Shown here piece by piece: positions 19,165 to 31,343 of a DNA stretch of 64,000 nucleotides (position 1 is the stretch's first letter; every line of letters starts with the position of its first letter). Under the pieces are notes generated by a model that worked only from the letters and a program-made list of their open reading frames with translations, had not been told where the DNA came from and did not search any database. The position numbers were made by a program, and so were the translations under genes. Origin of the DNA: Salmonella enterica subsp. arizonae (GTDB taxonomy: Bacteria; Pseudomonadota; Gammaproteobacteria; Enterobacterales; Enterobacteriaceae); NCBI RefSeq assembly GCF_008692845.1, contig NZ_VXJW01000007.1:221235-285234 (forward strand), read 5' to 3'.

Positions 19165-19299
19165 GACCTCTTTAAACATCCTTTCTTGTACACCCCTGTT
19201 ACCAATGGCTGCTTACGTGGCTTTTTGGTGGTTGATGCTGGTTTTGTCATGTGAGTCACCTCTGACTGAGAGTTTACTCACTTAGTCGCGTGTCCACTA

Positions 19300-19809
19300 T
19301 TGGTGGGTAAGATCAATGTTACCTTCTTTCCTTTTGCGGTGGTGATTGGTTATCTAATTACCCCGGTGTTCACTGATATAATTTTATTAAGTACGATGGG
19401 GAATACGCAGGCAGGAGGGTTGATTATTCTGCAATATTACAGCCAGATAATGGCGTGTTACTTCCTCTATCTCCTCGCGGTTATAGTGGTAATCTGTTAC
19501 TTATATGTGACGTTACGCAATCTGTTTTTAAACAATTTGTCACTGGCGAACGATACGATTTGTTTTCGTTCATCTGTAACTTCACACGGTATGCTGTGGC
19601 GGTCACTGGTGGTGTTTATGCTATCCGGCGTGACGTTGGGACTGACTTATCCGTGGTTGAAAATTTGGCTGGTGGGTTGGCTGGCGCAAAATACGCAGGT
19701 TCAGGGCGATCTGGATTCCCTTGAGCTAACCAATGATGAGAAGCCTCTGGAAAATGGTCCGCTGATGTGGATTTCCCGTGGCATCATGCCTTACTTCCCG
19801 TTTATCTGA
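19300..19809 (+). pseudogene. yjgN (DUF898 membrane protein), 5'-truncated
   Basis: About 165 C-terminal codons of YjgN, a polytopic DUF898 protein of about 400 residues. Recognisable parts are three hydrophobic segments, LKIWLVGWLAQNT and the C-terminal ISRGIMPYFPF. The upstream boundary with plasmid-derived sequence is near 19285-19320, and no proper start or promoter remains. The same insertion removed the 5' end of the divergent neighbour yjgM. Confidence 0.85.
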
Positions 19810-19810
19810 T

Positions 19811-19838
19811 GCAAAAAGGCCGGCGTAAACGCCGGCCC
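19811..19838 (-). terminator. valS intrinsic terminator
   Basis: GGCCGGCGT and ACGCCGGCC form a 9-bp GC stem with a 2-base loop; on the minus strand it is followed by TTTTT. It lies 33 bases past the valS stop and ends the pepA-holC-valS transcripts. Confidence 0.85.
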
Positions 19839-19870
19839 AAACCTGAATTTATTTGCCGGATGGCGAATAA

Positions 19871-22726
19871 TTACAGCGCGCTAATCACCGCCTGCTGCTC
19901 AATCAGTTTCGCTTTTGCTTCGGCGTAACCTTCCAGCTTCTCACGCTCTTTGGCGATCACCGCTTCCGGCGCGCGGGCGACGAAACCTTCGTTAGCGAGC
20001 TTACCTTCGATACGGCTAATCTCACCTTCAATTTTCGCCACTTCTTTCGCCAGACGCGCCAGCTCATCGTCTTTGTTGATAAGGCCAGCCATCGGGATTA
20101 GCAGTTCGGCGCCGTCGATAATTTTGGTCACGGAGACCGGACCTTTGTCATCGGCTGGCAGCACGGTGATGCTTTCCAGACGCGCCAGAGTCTGCAGGAA
20201 GCTATGGTTGTCATTGACGCGACGAACGGCTTCTTGACTACAGCCGCGTAGCAGCAGTTCCAGCGGTTTAGCTGGCGCGATGTTCATTTCCGCGCGGATA
20301 TTACGCACGGCAACGATCGCCTGCTTCAGCCATTCGGTATCGGCCAGCGCCGCTTCATCCACCTGAGACGCATCGTACTGTGGGAACGGCTGTAGCATGA
20401 TGGTGTCAGCGGTGATACCAGAAATCACTTTCACGCGCTGCCAGATGGTTTCGGTAATGAACGGGATGATCGGGTGCGCCAGGCGCAGCAGACTTTCAAG
20501 TACCGTCACCAGCGTATGGCGAGTGCCGCGCAGCTCCTCTTCCGTTCCGCCGTTCATCACTGGCTTGGTCAGCTCCAGATACCAGTCGCAGAACTGGTTC
20601 CAGGTGAACTCGTACAGAATGCCCGCAGCGATATCGAAGCGGAAGTTATCCAGCGCGTCGCGGTACGCTTTGATAGTCTGGTTGAATTCCGCCAGGATCC
20701 AGCGGTCCGCCAGCGACAGGGTCATTTCGCCGCCATTGAAGCCGCAGTCCTGGTCTTCGGTGTTCATCAGCACAAAGCGGCTGGCGTTCCACAGCTTGTT
20801 ACAGAAGTTACGATAGCCTTCCAGACGTTTCATATCCCAGTTGATGTCGCGACCGGTCGAGGCCAGTGCCGCCAGGGTGAAGCGCAGGGCGTCGGTACCG
20901 TGCGGCTCAATACCATTCGGGAATTGTTTCTCTGTACGCTTGCGGATTTTGTCCGCCAGTTGCGGCTGCATCATATTGCCGGTACGTTTTTCCAGCAGTT
21001 TCGGCAGGGAGATACCGTCAACCATATCCAGCGGGTCAATGACGTTACCCTTGGATTTAGACATCTTCTGGCCTTCGTCGTCGCGAATCAGACCGGTCAT
21101 GTAGACGGTATGGAACGGAACCTGCGGCTTGCCGTTTTCATCTTTGATGAAGTGCATGGTCATCATGATCATGCGGGCAATCCAGAAGAAGATGATGTCG
21201 AAGCCGGACACCATCACGCTGGTCGGGTGGAACTGACGCAGGGCGTCGGTGTTTTCAGGCCAGCCGAGAGTAGAAAACGTCCACAGCGCGGAGGAGAACC
21301 AGGTGTCAAGAACGTCTTCGTCCTGACGCAGCGCAACGTCAGCGCCGAGGTTATTTTCCTGACGCACTTCGTCTTCACTACGACCAACGTAAACGTTGCC
21401 CGCGTCGTCATACCATGCCGGGATACGGTGACCCCACCATAGCTGCCGGGAGATGCACCAGTCCTGAATATCACGCATCCAGGAGAAGTACATGTTTTCG
21501 TACTGTTTCGGTACAAACTGAATGTCGCCGTTTTCAACCGCTTCCACTGCTGGTTTCGCCAGCACGTCGGCACGCACGTACCACTGGTCGGTCAGCATCG
21601 GTTCGATAACCACGCCGCCACGGTCGCCGTAAGGAACGGTCAGATCGTGCGGTTTAATCTCTTCCAGCAGGCCCAGCGCGTCGACGGCGGCAACCACCGC
21701 TTTACGCGCGGCAAAACGTTCCAGTTTTTGGAACTCAGCCGGAATATCGCTGGAATAAACGTCGGACTCTTCACCTTTAGTATCGAACACTTCCGCGCTT
21801 TCGCGAATGTCGCCGTCAAAGGTCAGGATGTTAATCATTGGCAGAGCGTGACGTTTCCCAACGTCATAGTCGTTAAAGTCGTGCGCAGGGGTGATCTTCA
21901 CGCAGCCGGTGCCTTTTTCCATGTCGGCGTGTTCATCGCCTACAATCGGAATGCGGCGGTTCACCAGCGGCAGGATCACAAATTTGCCAATCAGATCTTT
22001 ATAACGCGGATCTTCCGGGTTGACCGCCACGCCGGTATCGCCCAGCAGGGTTTCCGGACGGGTGGTGGCGACCACCAGATAATCTTTACCGTCTGCGGTT
22101 TTCGCGCCGTCGGCAAGCTTATAGCGGATATGCCACATCGAGCCTTTCGACTCGCGGTTTTCCACTTCCAGATCAGAGATGGCGGTACGCAGTTTTGGGT
22201 CCCAGTTGACCAGGCGTTTGCCGCGGTAAATCAGATCTTCTTTATACAAGCGGACAAAGACTTCTTTCACGGCATTGGAAAGGCCTTCGTCCATGGTGAA
22301 GCGTTCACGCTCCCAGTCAACGGAGTTGCCGAGACGGCGCATCTGATGGGTAATGGTGCCGCCGGATTCCGCTTTCCACTGCCAGATTTTGTCGATAAAG
22401 GCATCGCGACCGTAGTCGTGACGGGTTTTACCCTCTTCAGCGGCAATCTTGCGTTCAACCACCATCTGGGTGGCGATGCCCGCGTGGTCGGTGCCGACCT
22501 GCCACAGGGTATTTTTGCCCTGCATACGCTGGTAACGGATCATAGTGTCCATGATGGTTTGCTGGAAAGCATGTCCCATATGCAAACTGCCGGTGACGTT
22601 CGGCGGCGGGATCATGATGCAGAAGGACTCTTTGCTTTCATCGCCGTTAGGCTTGAAATAGCCCTGCTTTTCCCAGTGCTCGTAAAGCGGCTGTTCGATA
22701 TCTTGGGGGTTATATGTCTTTTCCAT
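19871..22726 (-). CDS. valS: Valyl-tRNA synthetase
   Basis: A 951-residue class I synthetase, full length. The HIGH-type motif appears in [14 protein letters not shown] near residue 45 and KMSKS in [10 protein letters not shown]. The CP1 editing domain lies between them, and a C-terminal coiled-coil arm ends the protein ([11 protein letters not shown] ... KAKLIEQQ). It charges tRNA-Val and edits misactivated threonine. Its ATG overlaps the holC stop (TAATG), so translation is coupled. Confidence 0.97.
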   Translation of the reverse strand: MEKTYNPQDIEQPLYEHWEKQGYFKPNGDESKESFCIMIPPPNVTGSLHMGHAFQQTIMDTMIRYQRMQGKNTLWQVGTDHAGIATQMVVERKIAAEEGKTRHDYGRDAFIDKIWQWKAESGGTITHQMRRLGNSVDWERERFTMDEGLSNAVKEVFVRLYKEDLIYRGKRLVNWDPKLRTAISDLEVENRESKGSMWHIRYKLADGAKTADGKDYLVVATTRPETLLGDTGVAVNPEDPRYKDLIGKFVILPLVNRRIPIVGDEHADMEKGTGCVKITPAHDFNDYDVGKRHALPMINILTFDGDIRESAEVFDTKGEESDVYSSDIPAEFQKLERFAARKAVVAAVDALGLLEEIKPHDLTVPYGDRGGVVIEPMLTDQWYVRADVLAKPAVEAVENGDIQFVPKQYENMYFSWMRDIQDWCISRQLWWGHRIPAWYDDAGNVYVGRSEDEVRQENNLGADVALRQDEDVLDTWFSSALWTFSTLGWPENTDALRQFHPTSVMVSGFDIIFFWIARMIMMTMHFIKDENGKPQVPFHTVYMTGLIRDDEGQKMSKSKGNVIDPLDMVDGISLPKLLEKRTGNMMQPQLADKIRKRTEKQFPNGIEPHGTDALRFTLAALASTGRDINWDMKRLEGYRNFCNKLWNASRFVLMNTEDQDCGFNGGEMTLSLADRWILAEFNQTIKAYRDALDNFRFDIAAGILYEFTWNQFCDWYLELTKPVMNGGTEEELRGTRHTLVTVLESLLRLAHPIIPFITETIWQRVKVISGITADTIMLQPFPQYDASQVDEAALADTEWLKQAIVAVRNIRAEMNIAPAKPLELLLRGCSQEAVRRVNDNHSFLQTLARLESITVLPADDKGPVSVTKIIDGAELLIPMAGLINKDDELARLAKEVAKIEGEISRIEGKLANEGFVARAPEAVIAKEREKLEGYAEAKAKLIEQQAVISAL

Positions 22727-23169
22727 TATTTCCAGGTTGCCGTATTCAGGTTAAAACCAGCCACGCGGTAGGCTTTGTAGCGTTCGCGCGCCAGTTGTTT
22801 CAAAGTTTCTTCGTAAGGGACGAAGTCTACCACTTCTGTGAAAGCGGTGGCAAAATCTGCAAAGTTTGTACGCAGGCTGATTAAAATATCGCGCGGGCTG
22901 CTGTTGCGTTTTTGCGGCCAGGCGATTTCGACCGGCGCGCCGCCGCGTGGGCCTTCGCCTGCCAGATTATGCGGGACAAAACTTTCCGCAGGTCTCGCCC
23001 ACAGCGCTTCATCCAGCCGAATGGCCTGCTGCTCGTCTTCACAGGCGATCAGCACGCGCTTGCCGCTGCGCCAACGTTCTGCGGCAATATCACACACCAG
23101 TTGTTCAACGGCGCTTAAACCGTCGACGGCGGTGTCATTGTCCAGAATATAAAAGGTCGCGTTCTTCAT
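22726..23169 (-). CDS. holC: DNA polymerase III chi subunit HolC
   Basis: A 147-residue protein starting [20 protein letters not shown], with the conserved [13 protein letters not shown] stretch. Chi links the clamp loader (through psi) to single-stranded-DNA-binding protein. The gene sits between pepA and valS on the same strand and overlaps valS by one base. An ERIC element separates it from pepA. Confidence 0.95.
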   Translation of the reverse strand: MKNATFYILDNDTAVDGLSAVEQLVCDIAAERWRSGKRVLIACEDEQQAIRLDEALWARPAESFVPHNLAGEGPRGGAPVEIAWPQKRNSSPRDILISLRTNFADFATAFTEVVDFVPYEETLKQLARERYKAYRVAGFNLNTATWK

Positions 23170-23171
23170 AT

Positions 23172-23300
23172 CTATACCCGTCGTCTTTCAAGTTGCCTCA
23201 TTGTTGGCTGCCTTCACGCACCCCAGTCACATAGTAAACTATGCTCCTGGGGATTTGTTCAGTTGCCGCCGCGATGCAACTCGAAATCCATAGGGTATAG
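23172..23300. repeat. ERIC element
   Basis: A 129-bp imperfect palindrome with CTATAC/GTATAG ends, arms CTTTCAAGTTGC and GCAACTCGAAATCC, and the ERIC core ACCCCAGTCAC...GCTCCTGGGGAT. It lies between holC and pepA. Confidence 0.9.
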
Positions 23301-23321
23301 AATTCTTATTGCTCGTGCTTC

Positions 23322-23356
23322 CAGGCCGGGTAAGGCGAAGCCGCCACCCGGCATTT
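23322..23356. repeat. REP element
   Basis: One REP unit (CAGGCCGGGTAAGGCGAA followed by GCCGCCACCCGGCA) just after the pepA stop codon. Confidence 0.75.
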
Positions 23357-23361
23357 CAACC

Positions 23362-24876
<1,515 letters not shown>

Positions 24877-24916
24877 CTATGCTCCTGAATCTTAAAGACA
24901 ACAGTGGTGGCTACAG

Positions 24917-25045
24917 CTATACTCGTCGTCTTTCAAGTTGCAGATGCGTTGGCTGCGCCTGCTCACCCCTGTCACTTACCTGATGTAAGCTCCGGGGCTT
25001 CACAGTCTTGCCGCCTGCCTGCAACTCGAAATCCATAGAGTATAG
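24917..25045. repeat. ERIC element
   Basis: A second 129-bp ERIC copy with CTATAC/GTATAG termini and core CACCCCTGTCACTTAC...GTAAGCTCCGGGG. It occupies part of the pepA-lptF divergent intergenic region. Confidence 0.9.
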
Positions 25046-25265
25046 AAATTGAAAGCTTTCGTAACTCATGTCCGCTGTTGCGGTGACTTCGTGTTAATCT
25101 TAACGTTATTACGGCATTGGCACGTCAGAACAAGTTCTGAGAGGCGAATCCGCTGAGTATAATGATCTTAGCGATGATTTCGATGACTCAAAAGAATAAA
25201 TGACGTTTAAGCCATGAAACAAGCTAAATTCCGGCAAAAAACGGGTTTTTACGGGCGTATTTAAA

Positions 25266-26366
25266 GTGATAATCATAAGATATCTGGTGCGGGAGACGCT
25301 CAAAAGCCAGCTGGCGATACTCTTCATCTTGCTTTTGATCTTCTTTTGTCAAAAGCTAGTGAGGATTCTCGGCGCGGCGGTAGACGGCGATATTCCCGCC
25401 AATCTGGTGCTCTCGCTTCTGGGGCTGGGCGTACCAGAAATGGCGCAGCTCATCCTGCCATTAAGCCTGTTCCTGGGGCTTCTGATGACGCTGGGCAAAC
25501 TGTATACCGAAAGTGAAATTACGGTCATGCATGCCTGCGGGTTGAGCAAAGCCGTACTGGTAAAGGCCGCCATGGTACTGGCGTTATTTACCGGTATCCT
25601 TGCGGCGGTTAACGTGATGTGGGCTGGCCCCTGGTCGTCAAAACATCAGGATGAAGTGCTGGCGGAGGCGAAAGCGAACCCTGGCATGGCGGCGCTGGCG
25701 CAGGGACAATTCCAGCAGGCTACCAACGGCAGTTCGGTGCTGTTTATCGAAAGCGTTGACGGCAGCGACTTCCACGATGTTTTCCTGGCGCAAATTCGTC
25801 CTAAGGGCAACGCTCGCCCTTCTGTGGTGGTGGCCGATTCCGGACATTTGACACAGTTACGTGATGGTTCCCAGGTCGTCACCTTAAACAAAGGGACGCG
25901 CTTTGAAGGGACGGCGTTGCTACGCGATTTTCGCATTACCGACTTTCAGAACTATCAGGCGATCATTGGTCATCAAGCCGTGGCGCTGGACCCGAACGAT
26001 ACCGACCAGATGGACATGCGCACGCTGTGGAATACTGACAGCGATCGCGCCCGCGCCGAGTTGCACTGGCGTATCACGTTAGTATTTACCGTATTTATGA
26101 TGGCGCTGATGGTTGTGCCGCTCAGCGTGGTGAATCCACGTCAGGGGCGCGTCTTGTCTATGCTGCCGGCCATGCTGCTTTATCTGCTGTTCTTCCTGAT
26201 TCAGACGTCCATTAAATCGAATGGCGGTAAAGGTAAACTGGACCCGGTTATCTGGATGTGGACGGTTAATTTGATCTATCTGGCGTTGGCGATTGGTTTG
26301 AACCTGTGGGATACGGTGCCGGTCCGCCGCCTGCGTGCCCGTTTTCTGCGTAAAGGAGCGGTATAA
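25266..26366 (+). CDS. lptF: LPS export permease LptF
   Basis: A 366-residue inner-membrane protein (former YjgP) starting from GTG with MIIIRYLVRETLKSQLAILF. Three N-terminal and three C-terminal membrane helices flank a periplasmic beta-jellyroll domain (about residues 130-260). With LptG and the LptB ATPase it extracts lipopolysaccharide from the inner membrane and passes it to LptC. The lptG start overlaps its stop (TAATG). It is divergent from pepA. Confidence 0.96.
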   Translation: MIIIRYLVRETLKSQLAILFILLLIFFCQKLVRILGAAVDGDIPANLVLSLLGLGVPEMAQLILPLSLFLGLLMTLGKLYTESEITVMHACGLSKAVLVKAAMVLALFTGILAAVNVMWAGPWSSKHQDEVLAEAKANPGMAALAQGQFQQATNGSSVLFIESVDGSDFHDVFLAQIRPKGNARPSVVVADSGHLTQLRDGSQVVTLNKGTRFEGTALLRDFRITDFQNYQAIIGHQAVALDPNDTDQMDMRTLWNTDSDRARAELHWRITLVFTVFMMALMVVPLSVVNPRQGRVLSMLPAMLLYLLFFLIQTSIKSNGGKGKLDPVIWMWTVNLIYLALAIGLNLWDTVPVRRLRARFLRKGAV

Positions 26367-27448
26367 TGCAGCCATTTGGTGTACTTGACCGCTATATCGG
26401 TAAAACCATTTTTACCACCATCATGATGACGTTGTTCATGCTGGTGTCACTCTCCGGGATCATCAAGTTTGTTGATCAGCTGAAAAAAGCGGGGCAGGGT
26501 AACTACGACGCGCTGGGCGCGGGTATGTACACCCTGCTTAGCGTACCTAAGGATATCCAGATCTTCTTTCCTATGGCGGCGCTGCTTGGCGCGTTGCTGG
26601 GGCTGGGGATGCTGGCCCAGCGTAGCGAACTGGTGGTGATGCAGGCGTCGGGTTTCACCCGTATGCAGGTGGCGCTCTCGGTGATGAAAACGGCTATTCC
26701 CTTGGTACTGTTAACCATGGCGATCGGCGAATGGGTCGCCCCGCAGGGCGAGCAGATGGCGCGTAACTACCGTGCGCAGGCAATGTATGGCGGTTCGCTG
26801 CTTTCCACCCAGCAAGGTCTGTGGGCGAAAGACGGCAATAACTTTGTCTACATTGAACGGGTGAAGGGCGACGAAGAGCTGGCCGGCATTAGTATTTACG
26901 CTTTCAACGATCAGCGTCGTTTGCAGTCGGTACGCTACGCCGCTTCGGCAAAATTCGACCCGGAGCATAAGGTCTGGCGTTTGTCGCAGGTGGATGAGTC
27001 CGATCTGCAAAACCCGAAACAGATCACCGGTTTGCAGACGGTGAGCGGTACCTGGAAAACAGACCTGACGCCGGATAAGCTAGGCGTGGTGGCGCTGGAC
27101 CCGGATGCGCTTTCCATCAGCGGTCTGCATAACTACGTTAAATATCTGAAGTCGAGCGGACAGGACGCCGGACGTTATCAGCTTAATATGTGGAGTAAAA
27201 TCTTCCAGCCGCTCTCCGTGGCAGTGATGATGCTGATGGCGCTGTCATTTATTTTTGGGCCGCTGCGCAGCGTACCGATGGGGGTGCGCGTGGTGACGGG
27301 GATTAGCTTCGGCTTCGTATTCTATGTCCTCGACCAGATTTTCGGCCCGCTGACGCTGGTATACGGCATTCCGCCTATTGTCGGCGCGTTGTTGCCGAGC
27401 GCATCATTCTTCCTGATTAGCCTCTGGCTAATGCTGCGTAAGTCATAG
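26366..27448 (+). CDS. lptG: LPS export permease LptG
   Basis: A 360-residue partner of LptF (former YjgQ) starting MQPFGVLDRYIGKTIFTTIM, with the same six-helix plus periplasmic jellyroll plan. It begins inside the lptF stop codon, so the two subunits are translationally coupled at a 1:1 ratio. A long REP/BIME follows the stop. No lesions are visible. Confidence 0.96.
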   Translation: MQPFGVLDRYIGKTIFTTIMMTLFMLVSLSGIIKFVDQLKKAGQGNYDALGAGMYTLLSVPKDIQIFFPMAALLGALLGLGMLAQRSELVVMQASGFTRMQVALSVMKTAIPLVLLTMAIGEWVAPQGEQMARNYRAQAMYGGSLLSTQQGLWAKDGNNFVYIERVKGDEELAGISIYAFNDQRRLQSVRYAASAKFDPEHKVWRLSQVDESDLQNPKQITGLQTVSGTWKTDLTPDKLGVVALDPDALSISGLHNYVKYLKSSGQDAGRYQLNMWSKIFQPLSVAVMMLMALSFIFGPLRSVPMGVRVVTGISFGFVFYVLDQIFGPLTLVYGIPPIVGALLPSASFFLISLWLMLRKS

Positions 27449-27455
27449 CATCCGA

Positions 27456-27540
27456 CATATTGCCGGGGGCGCTGCGCTTGCCCGGCCTATGTAGTACATT
27501 TTTGTAGGCCGGATAAGGCGTTTACGCCGCCATCCGGCAC
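27456..27540. repeat. REP/BIME element
   Basis: Two REP units (GCCGGGGGCGCTGCGCTTGCCCGGC and GTAGGCCGGATAAGGCG...CGCCATCCGGC) between the convergent ends of lptG and yjgR. Confidence 0.8.
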
Positions 27541-27547
27541 ATTGCCG

Positions 27548-29050
27548 TTAGCGTCTTCTGCCCCCCAGTAGACTGCCTAACATTCCTCGAATGATTTGGT
27601 GAGTAACCTGACGCGCCGCGCTTTTGGCTACGCTTTGTACCACACCATCGTGTTTGCCGCCGCGCGGCCCGGTACTGCCAAACAGGATATCCTTCAACCC
27701 GCCGAGGATACCGCTGTCAACTGTCGCCTCTTTGCCTTTCGCTGCGGGGGCGTTTTGCTTCTCGGTAGTGGCCTGCACGCTTTTTTGCAGCATTTCATAC
27801 GCCGATTCACGGTCGACGTCGTCTTCATACTTGCCGTACAGTGCGGAGTGGTTGATAAGCCCGTTGCGCTCATCCTCGGTTACTGGCCCCATGCGTGAAC
27901 AGGGGGCGATAACCATTGCCCGCTCCACCATCGACGGGCTGCCTTTAGCATCGAGAAACGAGATCAGCGCCTCACCGGTGCCCAGTTCCTGAATCGCTTT
28001 TTCCGTATCAAACGCCGGATTGGCGCGCATGGTCTGCGCCGCGGTTTTCACCGCTTTCTGATCCTTCGGTGTGAAGGCGCGCAGCGCGTGCTGAACGCGA
28101 TTGCCCAACTGGCCGAGCACGTTGTCCGGAATGTCCGACGGGTTTTGGGAGACGAACCAGACGCCGACGCCTTTCGAGCGGATCAGACGGATAACCTGTT
28201 CAATTTTATCCAGTAGTATCTGTGGAGCGTCATTGAACAGCAGATGCGCTTCGTCGAAGAAAAAAACCAACTTCGGTTTTTCCAGATCGCCCGCTTCCGG
28301 CAGTTGTTCATAGAGTTCGGAGAGCATCCACAGCAGGCTGGCGGCGTACAGCTTCGGCATCTGGTAGAGTTTTTCCGCGCTAAGGATGTTGATGATCCCG
28401 TTGCCGCTGGCATCGGTGCGCATCCAGTCGTGGATATCCAGCATCGGCTCGCCAAAGAAGTGCCCTGCGCCCTGTTGCTCCAGCGTAAGCAATCCGCGCT
28501 GAATTGCTCCGACCGAGGCGCTGCTAATATTGCCGTACTGATTCTGGAAAGATTTGGCGTTATCGCCAATATACTGGGTAATCGCTCGCAGATCTTTGAA
28601 ATCCAGCAGTAATAATCCCTGGTCGTCGGCGATGCGGAAAATGATATTCAGGACGCCGGATTGTACCTCGTTCAGGTTTAGTAAGCGGGCAAGCAACAAC
28701 GGGCCGAGATCGGAAACCGTCGCTCGCAGCGGATGACCTTTCTCGCCAAAGATGTCCCATAGCGTGACCGGGCTGGCGTGCGGCTGCCAGTCAGACACGC
28801 CGATACTTTTCAGCCGCGCGAGCAGTTTCTCCGACGCCAGCCCTTCTTGCGCCACGCCGGTTAAGTCGCCTTTTACATCCGCCATAAACACCGGTACGCC
28901 GATGCCTGACAGCGATTCTGCCATTTTCTGGAGTGTGACGGTTTTCCCAGTGCCGGTAGCGCCGGTGATTAGCCCATGACGATTAGCCATACCCGGTAGC
29001 AAAAACAGTTCCGTTTCCGGCGTGCGGGCAATTAACAGAGGTGCGCTCAT
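27548..29050 (-). CDS. yjgR: HerA/FtsK-like ATPase YjgR (DUF853)
   Basis: A 500-residue P-loop protein starting [20 protein letters not shown]. Walker A is [11 protein letters not shown] and Walker B is [15 protein letters not shown], with a C-terminal Gly/Arg-rich tail. DUF853 proteins resemble the HerA-FtsK superfamily of DNA-pumping ATPases; the cellular role is not established. The ATG at 29050 gives the usual family length and follows GGAGAACATCTCA. It is convergent with lptG. Confidence 0.9.
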   Translation of the reverse strand: MSAPLLIARTPETELFLLPGMANRHGLITGATGTGKTVTLQKMAESLSGIGVPVFMADVKGDLTGVAQEGLASEKLLARLKSIGVSDWQPHASPVTLWDIFGEKGHPLRATVSDLGPLLLARLLNLNEVQSGVLNIIFRIADDQGLLLLDFKDLRAITQYIGDNAKSFQNQYGNISSASVGAIQRGLLTLEQQGAGHFFGEPMLDIHDWMRTDASGNGIINILSAEKLYQMPKLYAASLLWMLSELYEQLPEAGDLEKPKLVFFFDEAHLLFNDAPQILLDKIEQVIRLIRSKGVGVWFVSQNPSDIPDNVLGQLGNRVQHALRAFTPKDQKAVKTAAQTMRANPAFDTEKAIQELGTGEALISFLDAKGSPSMVERAMVIAPCSRMGPVTEDERNGLINHSALYGKYEDDVDRESAYEMLQKSVQATTEKQNAPAAKGKEATVDSGILGGLKDILFGSTGPRGGKHDGVVQSVAKSAARQVTHQIIRGMLGSLLGGRRR

Positions 29051-29127
29051 TGAGATGTTCTCCACGTATTCTGCCTGGAGTATAGGCAATCTGCGGGAAA
29101 GTGAATAAGCGCGGTAGGGCAAAAAAT

Positions 29128-29565
29128 TTATAATGTGTTGCCGTGATAAATCTGATAACCCAAATCAATTGTATTATGGTTGAGATCGTTATTTTTAATT
29201 TTGTTAAGCAACATCTGCGCTGTGCCCGATCTAAAAGCGGGAGGAATGACGCTGGCGAGGCTCGGTATCATTTGTCTGCCCATCTCCAGACCGTGGAATC
29301 CGGCGATGGAGATCTGCTCCGGTACGGCCAGTTGGCGCTCCCGGCACCACAGTAGAGCGCCCATCGCGATATCGTCGTTAGTACAAAAGACGCCATCTAC
29401 GTCCGGGTGTGCAGCAAGCGCATCACGCATGAGCTGTATCCCCAGATGGATAGAGGAGATAGCGCGCGGATTGATGCGCAACGGCGCCAGTCCCCGGCGC
29501 GTCATCGCATCACAATAGCTATGATAACGCTGCTCATCACGAATATCGTCTTTTGAACCCAGATT
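29128..29565 (-). pseudogene. idnR (L-idonate regulator, LacI family), C-terminal remnant fused to idnT
   Basis: About 145 codons match the C-terminal effector domain of IdnR ([42 protein letters not shown]). The DNA-binding domain is gone. The fragment is joined in frame, at about 29565, to the end of an idnT segment (NDPGFWLF), so one deletion removed the 3' end of idnT and the 5' half of idnR. Confidence 0.85.
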
Positions 29566-30137
29566 AAACAGCCAAAAACCGGGATCGTTAACATGTGACG
29601 CAATTACGCTTCCCGCGCCTGTCGCCAGCACCACTAATGCAGGATCGGCATGGGTTACGTTAATAATCGGCAGTACCACGCCCGCTGTTGTAACCGCAGC
29701 CACGGTCGCGGAACCTAACGCAATACGAAGCACAGCGGCTACTGTCCAGCACATTAATAAAGGAGATGCGATGTGCCGGTCATTAATTGCGAGATATATT
29801 GACCCACGCCGCTATCCACCAGCACTTGTTTAAACGCGCCGCCGCCTGGGATGATAAAAAGAATCATCGCGATGGCGCCAATGGACTCGCCGACGATATC
29901 CATCACCTGCTCAACCGTGCGCCCATTGCGTCGGCCCAGCGTAAAAATGGCGATGATAATGGCAATAAACAACGCCACTGCTGGATTACCGATAAATTCG
30001 AAGAAAACCCGAATAGCATTCGTTTTTGGCAGCGTGATTTCACACACCGCTGCGATGGCCATCAAAATGACCGGGATCACGGCGGCAAAAATACTGTTCC
30101 AGAATGGCGGCATCTCTTCTTCACTGAGCAGATGTTG
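29566..30137 (-). pseudogene. idnT (L-idonate/5-ketogluconate/gluconate permease), internal remnant
   Basis: The segment encodes the middle of a GntP-family permease (EEEMPPFWNSIFAAVIPVIL ... GGGAFKQVLVDSGVGQYIS, then CWTVAAVLRIALGSATVA). A frameshift near 29754 splits it into two frames. The first 190 or so codons and the final part are missing. It is joined upstream to idnO and downstream to idnR by deletions. Confidence 0.85.
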
Positions 30138-30555
30138 ATTACTTTTCCTGCCTGACGCTCCACCATATGGCGCGTGACGGCTTGAGAGACGAGAAAAACC
30201 GCAGTTTGATTTACGGCGATGACGTCTCCATTCCTGCTCTGGAAATTCGGTAAACGGATGACGGCGCCGGATCCCGGCGTTATTTATCAGGACGTCAATG
30301 GCGCCGATATCTTTTTCGATATGTTCAACCGCAGTCTCAATATCCTGTTTATGAGTGACATTAAAGGGGGCGGCAATAGCCTTTATCCCTTTTTGTTGAA
30401 GTTTCATCACGGCTGTTTCGGCGCGTTCCGGGGTAATATCGTTAACGATAATGCACGCGCCATAGCGACCCAGGCCGTTTGCCAGCAAATAACCAATTCC
30501 CTGCGCGGCTCCGGTGATAAGGATATTTTTACCTGCCAGTGAAAAAATCGTTCAT
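30138..30555 (-). pseudogene. idnO (5-keto-D-gluconate 5-reductase), 5' remnant
   Basis: The original start is at 30555 (MNDFF). One T appears to be missing from a T run at codons 5-6, giving a stop at codon 9, while the downstream SDR sequence (VNDITPERAETAVMKLQQKG, VLINNAGIRRRHPFTEF) continues in another frame. A second small deletion shifts frame after EQEW, and the gene ends near INICS where it joins idnT. The catalytic Tyr-x3-Lys is absent. Not functional. Confidence 0.85.
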
Positions 30556-30574
30556 TATAGTGGTCCTTATTTTA

Positions 30575-31146
30575 CTTTCTCGGAAAACGAGCTGGACTTT
30601 TGCCGCCAGGGTTTTGTCTCCGGCAAAGATCAGCGCCCATCTGCCGGGCCAGAGAGCGCGCGGGCGCTGATATCGGCACACGCCACTTCCGCCGCGCCCA
30701 GCGTTTTTACCGCGCTGACAATCAGGCAGCCGATAGGGCCAACGCCGGAGATAAATACGCGTTTGCCCTGGAGATCGTCCGCCTCATGAGCCGCATGAAT
30801 GGCAACCGCCAGCGGCTCGGCAAAGGCCATCACTTTTTCATCGGCTTGCTGGGGGGAAGGGATGTACTGTGCGGTATCGACGGTTTTAAACTGAGTAAAG
30901 CCGCCGTCAACATGGGGGAAATACATGGTGTTGCCAAAAAATCGTATTTCGGAGCACTGGTTTTCTTCATGCTGCAGCCAGTATTTGCAATGGCCGCAAG
31001 GTTTCGATGGATTAATCGCTACTGGTTGTCCTTCATGTAATAAATCTGAATCGCTATGAACTACTATTATTCCATTCAATATTTTGTTCTGTAACGGCAA
31101 CAGCACGCTTACCCGCAACAACGCAGGATTGAGTTTTTACTTCCAT
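30575..31146 (-). pseudogene. idnD (L-idonate 5-dehydrogenase), internally deleted
   Basis: The start at 31146 (MEVKTQSCVVAGKRAVAVTE) is intact. After about 27 codons a deletion jumps to DSDLLHEGQPVAINPSKPCGHC, losing the catalytic-zinc ligand region. The NAD domain (GKRVFISGVGPIGCLIVSAV) is followed by a second large deletion to the C-terminal GDKTLAAKVQLVF in another frame. A CRP-like site and an operator-like palindrome survive upstream. Confidence 0.85.
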
Positions 31147-31208
31147 AAATTCCTCACTGGTCTGGTAGTTACCCTGAACGCATGTAAGCGATTTTATTTG
31201 TCACTATT

Positions 31209-31224
31209 TGTGACTCACATCACG
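31209..31224. promoter_or_regulatory. CRP-type site between idnD and idnK
   Basis: TGTGACTCACATCACG matches TGTGA-N6-TCACA at 9 of 10 positions. It lies in the divergent idnD/idnK intergenic region and is consistent with the known cAMP-CRP control of gluconate/idonate genes. Confidence 0.7.
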
Positions 31225-31245
31225 CGGGAAAATTGTTACACTACA

Positions 31246-31261
31246 ATGTTACGCATAACGT
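31246..31261. promoter_or_regulatory. Candidate IdnR/GntR operator
   Basis: ATGTTACGCATAACGT is an imperfect palindrome resembling the GntR/IdnR operator core (TGTTAC...GTAACA). It is located between idnD and idnK. With idnR destroyed, it could still be read by GntR. Inference from position and sequence. Confidence 0.5.
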
Positions 31262-31343
31262 GATGTGCCTTAGAATTATTATCTATGGACATTAAAAAAG
31301 GTAAAATTGTCGAACATTGAGGCGTAATATCATGTTGTGAAAT

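Larger units (their letters stand above)
16017..19299 (+). mobile_element. Chromosomally integrated ColE1-family plasmid remnant
   Basis: Between the broken ends of yjgM and yjgN lie, in order, a 5'-truncated MbeA-like relaxase with an overlapping mbeB stub, a lipase-effector-like gene with a membrane-anchored partner, and a ColE1 RNAI/RNAII control region with correct promoters. All mapped plasmid genes read left to right, and RNAI is antisense. The stretch that in a circular ColE1 plasmid would join RNAII to the start of mbeA, including the replication origin and oriT, is absent. No integrase, transposase or terminal repeats were seen. Boundaries are accurate to about 20 bases. Confidence 0.8.

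Noticed and set aside
20474..21442. Long open frame antisense to valS
   Set aside because: It lies wholly inside valS on the opposite strand, has no ribosome binding site or recognisable domain, and is explained by the codon bias of valS.
29128..29754. A single 208-residue gene
   Set aside because: It is a fusion of an idnT fragment with an idnR fragment, not a real protein family.
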